The notes beneath the pieces were generated by a model. That model made no database searches and was not told the DNA's origin. It saw only the letters and a program-made list of their open reading frames with translations. A DNA stretch of 10,685 bases from an uncultured Collinsella sp. Lineage in GTDB: Bacteria; Actinomycetota; Coriobacteriia; Coriobacteriales; Coriobacteriaceae. Of this stretch, positions 5,801 to 10,685 are shown one piece after another. The translations under genes were made by a program, and so were the position numbers. Positions within the stretch are counted from its first letter, which is position 1. Every line of letters begins with the position of its first letter. The stretch is taken from assembly GCA_902493615.1 (NCBI GenBank), contig CABUQK010000065.1, positions 1 through 10,685 of the forward strand, read 5' to 3'.

Positions 5801-7299
5801 TGCAGATGGGCAGCTTCGGCTGCGGCCACGATGCGTATCTCACCGACGAGATCGCGCGCATGATGGGCGAGATGGGCTCCAAGGTTCCGATGATGATCAA
5901 GCTCGATGAGAGCGACGTCGCCGGTCCCATGGGCATTCGCGTGCGTTCGTTTATCGAGTCGGTCAACCGTCGTCGCGCGGAGGAGCGTGCCGAGGGCGCC
6001 CGGGTGCACGCGGTCCATCCGCTCGACGACCCGTATAAGGTCAAGTACACCAAGCGCGACCGGCACGACAAGATCGCGCTGGTCCCCAACACCTCCCATG
6101 CGTTCTGCAGGCTCATGACCGCGGCGATGCGCAATCAGGGCGTGCGCGCCGAGGCCCTTGATATCGGGCGCGAGGATGCCATCCGCCTGGGCAAACGCTA
6201 TGTGCACAACGACATCTGCTTCCCCGCGCAAATCGTGATCGGCGAGGCGCTCGCGGCACTCGAGAGCGGTAAGTACGACCCGCACGACGTCGCCGTGGTG
6301 ACTGGCAAGTATATCGGCGACTGCCGCCTGACGCACTACATGCCCCTGCTGCGCCGCGCGCTCGACGACGCGGGATACGACTATGTCCCGGTGCTCACCA
6401 ACGACGACGTCGATGCCCACAATGCGCATCCGGGCTTCAAGCTCGGCCTTGGCCCGAGCATCCAGATCGCCTACGGTCTTCCCATGATCGATGCCCTCGA
6501 GGCCATGCTTAGGCGCATCCGTCCCTACGAGCTCGAGAAGGGCGCGGCGGACGCTGCGTTCGACCGCGCGCTCGATGAGGTTATCGAGGGCATGGAGCGC
6601 TCCGGGCTGAGAGGCCAGGCGACGGGCTTCAAACGCGCGCTTGCGATCATGGACGCCGTTCCGTACGACCGCTCGAACCCGCATCCGACCGTTCTCATCG
6701 TGGGCGAGTACCTGCTCAATTTCCATCTCGGCGCCAACCACGAGATCGAGCGCTACCTCGAGGACAACGGGCTCGAGGTCATCGAGGCGCGCATGACCGA
6801 CGTGATCCGCAAGACCTATTTCTACAAGCATGCGCAGTCGCGCGAGTTCCACGTCGACCTGTCGCTGCCCGAAAAGGCCTGGTACGCCACGGCGGACAAC
6901 CTGTTCGAGCTCGCGCACGACCGTTGCGACCGCCTGGGCGCGGCGAGCCCGCTCTACGAGCCGCCGACGCGCATGCCCGAGCTCGTGCGCGCGAGCGATA
7001 AGATCCTGCACCATACGTTCGATGCGGGCGAGGGCGTGCTGATTCCGGCGGAGATTCTCGAGCACGCCAAGCGCGGCTGCCGCAACTTCGTGATCCTGCA
7101 GCCGTTCGGGTGTCTGCCCAACCATGTCGTGGGGCGCGGGCTCATCCATGCGCTCAAGGAGCAGTATCCCACGGCGCAGTTCCTGCCGCTCGACTACGAT
7201 CCCGACGTGAGCTTCGCCAACGTGGAGAACCGTCTTCAGATGCTCATCATGAACGCCAAGGCGCAGGGGTGCGGTGAGGCGCATGGCGAGACCGCGTAA
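2860..7299 (+). CDS. Fused acyl-CoA dehydratase activase / DUF2229 / dehydratase-like protein
   Basis: This 1479-residue protein belongs to the large fused relatives of HgdC/BadFG activases, which use ATP to push electrons at very low potential into an Fe-S acceptor. ATPase module 1 shows DVGSTTTK (8-15), GGQD (102-105), Cys130 in CAGGTG and Cys171. Module 2 shows DSGSTTTK (341-348), GGQD (441-444), Cys464 and Cys503. Paired Cys 39-41 residues apart match the ligands of the dimer-bridging [4Fe-4S] cluster in HgdC. A four-Cys cluster follows (627, 630, 634, 653). A DUF2229-like region begins near 705, with Cys773 in DTVCFPAK. A similar NDICFPAQ (Cys1120), GDCR (Cys1155) and FGCLPNH (Cys1418) suggest the dehydratase-type Fe-S acceptor fold. 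GGAG at 2852-2855 lies 4 nt before the ATG. No separate dehydratase subunits lie beside it. The architecture is known in anaerobes; substrate and reaction are not, and I assign none. Expected cytoplasmic and oxygen-sensitive. Confidence 0.88.
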   Translation: MALLVGLDVGSTTTKVYAMHEDMTEAWWGYRRHGACQTASVRAMLGELAERFPHESLRVAVTGSGARDIATALGASYVQEVVANALAISRFYPQTRCAIELGGQDAKMIFFRTNDKGDIEVADMRMNGSCAGGTGAFIDEMAKLMGVGTESGEFEQLASRGTTVHEVSGRCGVYAKTDIQPLLNEGIPTTDLALSALHAVARQTIGGLAQGIDIEPPVIFEGGTLAYNPTLVRVFREQLNLSDDQVIVPRDPQIMVARGAALSLTDMFASSQPIDLPDAFVRLDKLETVAPASGEGRLAQPFFATPAEQADFTARHGKETPAKGPDAYAPGETVRVALGIDSGSTTTKFALVDEAGELVDSFYASNNGRPLDVAQQGLVSLKNRWETAGVTLAIDAVGTTGYGEELFARAFHADYHTVETVAHARAACACVSDATFVLDIGGQDMKAIWLNHGVLTDIVVNEACSAGCGSFLEGFAKNLGIAVEDIATEAFSSKAPAVLGSRCTVFMNSSVVSEQRRGKGPGDIMAGLCRSIIENVFTKVIRVSNLNRLGDKVVVQGGTFRNDAVLRAFEQYLGKPVTRAPHPGLMGAIGIALLAREECRKGDAGTSFIGLDAVERFEHREFGGVTCRRCNNRCQRAVVAFGDGSLYVTGNRCPRGGAISWDELVREVPAAEELRPQGACEAQAPGTGRDRTAAAPNLFVDREKLLFESYPTVPVSGGRDVTIGIPRVLEFWDTMPFWSTFFSTLGFKVRVSGRSTKAMYERGLAHVTSDTVCFPAKLVHGHIRNLVDAGVDRIFMPIITTVPTENTASTSEWMCAVVKGYPYVMRNSDNPEERFGVPFDTPLFHWYDEGDRNRQLKAWCKETFDIDADLVAKATEQADRAQETFENQLQLRGRQVLENVREDGGYAVVIASRPYHNDPLVNHGLPKLFSERGIPVLTPDAVPGVCNVDLSNSRIDIVNNYHARMLSCAVIVASTPELELVQMGSFGCGHDAYLTDEIARMMGEMGSKVPMMIKLDESDVAGPMGIRVRSFIESVNRRRAEERAEGARVHAVHPLDDPYKVKYTKRDRHDKIALVPNTSHAFCRLMTAAMRNQGVRAEALDIGREDAIRLGKRYVHNDICFPAQIVIGEALAALESGKYDPHDVAVVTGKYIGDCRLTHYMPLLRRALDDAGYDYVPVLTNDDVDAHNAHPGFKLGLGPSIQIAYGLPMIDALEAMLRRIRPYELEKGAADAAFDRALDEVIEGMERSGLRGQATGFKRALAIMDAVPYDRSNPHPTVLIVGEYLLNFHLGANHEIERYLEDNGLEVIEARMTDVIRKTYFYKHAQSREFHVDLSLPEKAWYATADNLFELAHDRCDRLGAASPLYEPPTRMPELVRASDKILHHTFDAGEGVLIPAEILEHAKRGCRNFVILQPFGCLPNHVVGRGLIHALKEQYPTAQFLPLDYDPDVSFANVENRLQMLIMNAKAQGCGEAHGETA

Positions 7300-7972
7300 G
7301 GACGCCGATGCGCCCGATGCACGCACCCGTATCATCGAGGCGTTTTGGGAGCTCATCGAGAACAACAGCATCTTCGAGCTGTCGGTTGGCGAGGTGACCC
7401 GCGCCGCCCAGTGCAATCGCGGAACGTTTTACTACTATTTTCACGATTTCGATGAACTCGTCGCCATCGCCATAGCCCAGCTGCTGCAGGATAACGAGCT
7501 CATCACCGATGCCCTCTGGCATTTTTCGAGCGAGGGCGACCTTTCGGCGTTCGACCGGCGCGACGTCCGCTGCCTGCTGCGGCGCATCGTCATCACCATG
7601 AGGGCGGGTGCCGCCGAGCAGGTCGTGCAGGGCATCCATACGATCATCATCGACCGCGTGAGAGAGATCGTCCACCCCGACGGAGAAGAGCTCAAGGCAG
7701 ATTCGAGCTTTGCGGTGGGCTTTCTGGTCTCGGGCATCATGGGCTTTGTGATGGCGGTCGGCTTTGCCCGGGAGGGCGGCGAGGAGATAGACCTCGAGCA
7801 GCCGGGGGACAGCGCGTGCGCGTACCTGAGGGCGGTCGCCATGCAGACGGTGGAAACGGTCGCGCAAGTCGAGGGCGTCGATACATCCGAGCTGCTCGAA
7901 CGCGTCTCCAAGGAGGCCGATGCCTATCGCGCATCGCGTGCGACGAGTCCCGACGTGGTGAAAGACGCCTAG
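7283..7972 (+). CDS. TetR/AcrR-family transcriptional regulator
   Basis: The 229-residue product has the N-terminal helix-turn-helix of TetR repressors: an ARTRIIEAFWELI helix at about 13-25 and the DNA-reading unit at about 35-54, ending in the diagnostic GTFYYYFHDFDELV (47-60). The rest, about 65-229, is helical and would bind a ligand and dimerise; its ligand cannot be read. I chose the ATG at 7283, giving the usual MARPRK start; a GTG at 7274 is in frame but adds only MRR. Either way the gene overlaps the end of the activase gene (17 bp from the ATG), so translation is probably coupled and the two are one operon. The 21-bp palindrome at 2790-2810 is its most likely target, making the operon autoregulated. 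This last point is inference. Confidence 0.88.
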   Translation: MARPRKDADAPDARTRIIEAFWELIENNSIFELSVGEVTRAAQCNRGTFYYYFHDFDELVAIAIAQLLQDNELITDALWHFSSEGDLSAFDRRDVRCLLRRIVITMRAGAAEQVVQGIHTIIIDRVREIVHPDGEELKADSSFAVGFLVSGIMGFVMAVGFAREGGEEIDLEQPGDSACAYLRAVAMQTVETVAQVEGVDTSELLERVSKEADAYRASRATSPDVVKDA

Positions 7973-8018
7973 GGTTTCTCTTGCGGGGCGCCTGTCGCGC
8001 ATCGCGCGGTGAGTCCCG
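7928..8018 (+). repeat. Imperfect direct repeat across the tetR 3' end
   Basis: CGCGCATCGCG occurs at 7928-7938 inside the regulator gene and again at 7996-8006 after its stop. GAGTCCCG follows each copy, at 7945-7952 and 8011-8018. The copies are offset by 68 and 66 bp. This looks like a small local duplication of the end of the gene, or chance in GC-rich DNA. Confidence 0.4.
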
Positions 8019-8025
8019 CGATGCG
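7998..8025. repeat. Inverted repeat downstream of tetR
   Basis: CGCATCGCG (7998-8006) and CGCGATGCG (8017-8025) are perfect 9-bp arms around a 10-nt loop. No T-run follows, so it is not a standard terminator. It could be a message-stabilising 3' hairpin of the activase-tetR transcript or a protein site upstream of clpC. Confidence 0.5.
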
Positions 8026-8053
8026 GTCATAACCTGCATTCATGTGAGCCGGG

Positions 8054-8082
8054 TTTATAGATATTCCTCCAGCTGTTAACAT
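8054..8082 (+). promoter_or_regulatory. Candidate clpC promoter
   Basis: TTTATA (8054-8059) and TAACAT (8077-8082) are separated by exactly 17 bp, each matching the vegetative consensus at four of six positions. Transcription would start near 8089, giving a leader of about 75 nt. I saw no CIRCE element, CtsR box or HspR repeat here. Confidence 0.35.
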
Positions 8083-8105
8083 AGACAACCTGTGGGTAAA
8101 GAGAC

Positions 8106-8133
8106 AAAAGCGCCGCCGACGGGCGGGCGTTTT
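8106..8133 (+). terminator. Terminator-like hairpin in the clpC leader
   Basis: AAAA (8106-8109) pairs with TTTT (8130-8133). Inside, CGCC-GCC (8111-8117) pairs with GGC-GGCG (8122-8129) with a bulged G on each side and a 4-nt loop. Read on + it could end the activase-tetR transcript; the A/T symmetry means it could also work on the other strand. It lies only 31 bp before the clpC start codon, so transcripts from the candidate promoter at 8054-8082 would have to pass it. Confidence 0.5.
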
Positions 8134-8164
8134 GATTTCGATGAACTCATGTAAGGAAACGAGC

Positions 8165-10685
8165 ATGTTAGATAGATTTACCGATCGAGCGCGCAAGGTC
8201 ATGTCGATGGCCAAACAGGAGGCGCTCGATCTGCACTCAAATAAGGTGGGCACCGAGCATCTGCTGCTCGCGCTTGCCAAGGAGGACGAGGGCATTGCCG
8301 CCGAGGCGCTGCGCTCGCTCGATATCTCCTACGACGACATCATGGACACCCTCAAAGAGGTCCAGACCACGGTTCCCGAGCCCAGTGAGGAGACCGAGGC
8401 GGCCAAGCTCGCCTTTACGCCGCTCGTCATTAGCGTGATGGAGCGCTCATTCCGCGTGGCGCGTGAGAACAACCAGACCTACGTGTCGACCGAGCACCTG
8501 CTCATCGGTATCGTCGAAGAGGGCAACGGCATGGCCATGGACATCCTCATGCGCCTGGGTGTGTCGTCCGCCTCCATCAAAAAGGCTATCGAGAAACTCA
8601 CCGCCAAGGACCAGGACAAGAAGCGTCCGCTCGCCGGCGCCGGTGCTGGTCGTCCCGGTGCGGGCCTGCCGTTCTTTAGCGGCTCGGATGCCTCTCAGCA
8701 AAAGGGGAGCGGCACCGACACGCTCAAGCAGTTCGCCACCAACCTCACTCAAAAGGCGCGCGACGGCGAGCTCGATCCCGTGATTGGCCGCGAAAAGGAA
8801 GTCCAGCGCATGATGGAGATCCTTTCGCGCCGCACCAAGAACAACCCGCTTATCCTGGGCGACCCCGGCGTGGGCAAGACGGCCATCGTCGAGGGCCTGG
8901 CGCAGCAGATCGCTGCCGGCAACGTGCCCGAGAATCTCATGAACCAGAACATCTGGACGCTCGACCTGCCGGGCCTCGTTGCGGGCGCCAAGTATCGCGG
9001 TGAGTTTGAGGAGCGCCTCAAGAACGTGATCCAGGAGGCCACCGAGGCTGACGACGTCATCCTGTTTATTGACGAGATGCACACCATCATCGGTGCCGGT
9101 TCTGCCGAGGGCTCCATCGACGCGAGCTCCATGCTCAAGCCCGTGCTTGCACGCGGTGCCTTCCAGATTATTGGCGCCACCACGGCCGAGGAATTCCGCA
9201 AGTACCTCACCAAAGACCCAGCCTTCGAGCGTCGCTTCCAGACTATCGATGTCGAGGAGCCGAGCGTCGAGGACACCGTCAAGATCCTGACCGCGCTTAA
9301 GCCGCGCTACGAGGAGCACCACCATGTGCGCTACACGCAGGGCGCTATCGAGGCTGCCGCGAACCTTTCCAACCGCTACATCCAGGATCGCTTCCTGCCC
9401 GATAAGGCCATCGACCTCATCGACGAGGCCGGTGCCCGCGCTCGCATCGCCGCGAATCGTGCGCCCGAGCCGGTGCGCGAGGCCGAGCATCGCATAGAGG
9501 AGCTCAAGGCCGCCGCGCAGGAGGCCACCGAGAGCGACGACATGAACAAGGCCGCCGAGATCACCGAGCAGCAGAAGGCCGCCGAGATTGAGCTCGCCGA
9601 GGCCAAGGCCGCCTGGACCGCCGAGCTCGACGCCAGCCCGCTCACCATCGACGTGAGTCAGATTGCCGACATCGTGTCCGTGACCTCTGGCGTGCCGGTT
9701 TCCTCGCTCACCGAGAGCGAGAGCCGTCGCCTGCTGCAGACCGAAAGCGTGCTCAAGACCCGCATTATCGGCCAGGACGAGGCCGTCGAGGCCGTCGCCA
9801 AGGCCGTGCGCCGCAGCCGCTCGCCGCTCAAGGACCCGCGTCGTCCCGGTGGTAGCTTTATCTTCCTTGGTCCCACCGGCACAGGCAAGACCGAGCTCGC
9901 CAAGACGCTCGCCGAGTACCTCTTTGGCAGTAAGGACGCGCTCATCAGCTTCGACATGTCGGAGTTCGGCAGCGAGTTCGAGGTCTCCAAGCTTATCGGT
10001 AGCCCTCCGGGTTACGTGGGCCACGACGAGGGCGGTCAGCTTACCAAGGCCGTTCGTCGTCACCCGTACTCGGTCGTGCTGTTCGACGAGATCGAGAAGG
10101 CGCACCCCGACATCTTCAACATTTTGTTGCAGGTGCTGGAGGAGGGTCGCCTGACTGATAGCCAGGGCAAGACGGTCGACTTCCGCAATACCGTGATCAT
10201 CATGACGTCCAACGTGGGCGCCCGCGAGATCGCGCAGGATGCGAGCGTTGGCTTTGGCACCACCGGCGAGCAGGGCCTCACCTCGAGTGAGATCAAGGGC
10301 CGTGCGATGGGCGAGCTCAAGCGCCTGTTCCGCCCCGAGCTGCTCAACCGTATCGACGACATTGTGGTGTTCCAGAAGCTCTCGGGCGAGAACCTGACCA
10401 AGATCGCGCACCTGCTGGTGGACGACCTGCGTCAGCGCCTGATTGCCAACGGCATGAACATCAAGCTCACCGATGCGGCCTATGACAAGATCGTGGCCGA
10501 GGGCACCGACCTCACCAACGGCGCGCGTCCGCTGCGCCGTGCTATCCAAAAGCTCATCGAGGATCCGCTGTCCGAGGAACTGCTGGCTGGCGAGTGGGGC
10601 GAGGGCGATACCGTCCTGTGCGACGTGGCCGATGGCAAGTTTGTCTTTAGCCACGGCACGGGCGAGATCCCGGCACCGCGTCCGG
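8165..10685 (+). CDS. clpC: ClpC-type AAA+ unfoldase, ATP-binding subunit of Clp protease (3' end cut)
   Basis: About 840 codons are open to the window edge with no stop; family members are usually about 810-870 residues, so only a short tail is missing. The protein unfolds substrates and feeds them to ClpP in the cytoplasm. Two Clp_N repeats fill residues 1-145. A Gly/Ala/Pro-rich linker spans about 148-184. NBD1 has Walker A GDPGVGKT (232-239) and Walker B ending Asp303-Glu304. The middle region, about 425-495, is short and charged, as in ClpC rather than the longer coiled coil of ClpB. NBD2 has GPTGTGKT (569-576) and Asp641-Glu642. VGF at 695-697 sits where the ClpP-docking loop belongs, and the sensor-2 GAR is at 786-788. 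AAGGA at 8153-8157 is 7 nt before the ATG. No mcsA/mcsB or ctsR lies upstream, unlike the Firmicutes clpC operon. Confidence 0.95.
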   Translation, partial: MLDRFTDRARKVMSMAKQEALDLHSNKVGTEHLLLALAKEDEGIAAEALRSLDISYDDIMDTLKEVQTTVPEPSEETEAAKLAFTPLVISVMERSFRVARENNQTYVSTEHLLIGIVEEGNGMAMDILMRLGVSSASIKKAIEKLTAKDQDKKRPLAGAGAGRPGAGLPFFSGSDASQQKGSGTDTLKQFATNLTQKARDGELDPVIGREKEVQRMMEILSRRTKNNPLILGDPGVGKTAIVEGLAQQIAAGNVPENLMNQNIWTLDLPGLVAGAKYRGEFEERLKNVIQEATEADDVILFIDEMHTIIGAGSAEGSIDASSMLKPVLARGAFQIIGATTAEEFRKYLTKDPAFERRFQTIDVEEPSVEDTVKILTALKPRYEEHHHVRYTQGAIEAAANLSNRYIQDRFLPDKAIDLIDEAGARARIAANRAPEPVREAEHRIEELKAAAQEATESDDMNKAAEITEQQKAAEIELAEAKAAWTAELDASPLTIDVSQIADIVSVTSGVPVSSLTESESRRLLQTESVLKTRIIGQDEAVEAVAKAVRRSRSPLKDPRRPGGSFIFLGPTGTGKTELAKTLAEYLFGSKDALISFDMSEFGSEFEVSKLIGSPPGYVGHDEGGQLTKAVRRHPYSVVLFDEIEKAHPDIFNILLQVLEEGRLTDSQGKTVDFRNTVIIMTSNVGAREIAQDASVGFGTTGEQGLTSSEIKGRAMGELKRLFRPELLNRIDDIVVFQKLSGENLTKIAHLLVDDLRQRLIANGMNIKLTDAAYDKIVAEGTDLTNGARPLRRAIQKLIEDPLSEELLAGEWGEGDTVLCDVADGKFVFSHGTGEIPAPRP

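Noticed and set aside
4837..7416. Very long open frame (859 codons) on the minus strand across the activase gene
   Set aside because: It is antisense to a gene with clear domains, and its Arg/His/Ala/Val-rich product has no recognisable motif. Strong third-position G/C bias opens this frame by chance.
8084..8096. AGACAACCTGTGG near the clpC promoter, reminiscent of the TetR palindrome core
   Set aside because: The centre is three bases shorter than in the palindrome at 2790-2810, so the half-sites would be out of register; the match is too weak to claim.
7973..8164. Search for CIRCE, CtsR or HspR heat-shock sites before clpC
   Set aside because: No sequence close enough to any of these consensus sites was seen.
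8447..10654. Long open frame (735 codons) on the minus strand across clpC
   Set aside because: Its sequence is Leu/Gly/Ala-rich without domains and mirrors a fully conserved ClpC on the + strand.

Overview
The window reads as a stretch of moderately high-GC chromosome from an anaerobic, gut-type actinobacterium. My best guess is class Coriobacteriia, close to Collinsella. This rests on inference from the mix of families (a single-chain ThrE-type exporter, a DUF2798 membrane protein, a giant fused acyl-CoA dehydratase activase-like protein, an actinobacterial-style ClpC), the strong G/C preference at third codon positions, and palindromic intergenic repeats. No rRNA, tRNA, CRISPR array, transposase or phage gene is visible. 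All five real genes lie on the + strand.

Layout. Positions 1-141 hold a weak terminator-like hairpin and the leader of the first gene. Positions 142-1710 encode a ThrE-family threonine/serine exporter with a very acidic N-terminal extension. Positions 1711-2029 are intergenic and busy: two abutting palindromic elements, a run of nine G, a possible promoter, and a strong intrinsic terminator immediately upstream of the next gene. Positions 2030-2578 encode a small DUF2798 four-helix membrane protein. Positions 2579-2859 hold a 9-bp-arm inverted repeat, a strong terminator, and the control region of the next operon, including a perfect 21-bp palindrome. Positions 2860-7299 encode a 1479-residue protein with two ATPase activase modules fused to DUF2229/dehydratase-like regions. 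A TetR-family regulator (7283-7972) overlaps its 3' end. After a 192-bp gap with a possible promoter and a terminator-like hairpin, clpC begins at 8165 and runs off the right edge.

How the parts may work together. The clearest unit is the activase-fusion/tetR operon. The regulator gene overlaps the enzyme gene, and a TetR-style palindrome overlaps the candidate promoter upstream of the enzyme. The natural model is autoregulated repression relieved by an unknown small molecule, perhaps an acyl-CoA or related metabolite. The enzyme family is oxygen-sensitive Fe-S chemistry in which ATP hydrolysis drives low-potential electron transfer. Here activator-like and acceptor-like parts are in one chain and the substrate cannot be read from the sequence. 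The exporter, the DUF2798 gene and clpC look like independent units. A feature shared by the DUF2798 gene and clpC is a terminator-like hairpin squeezed between the likely promoter and the ribosome binding site, which raises the possibility of leader attenuation.
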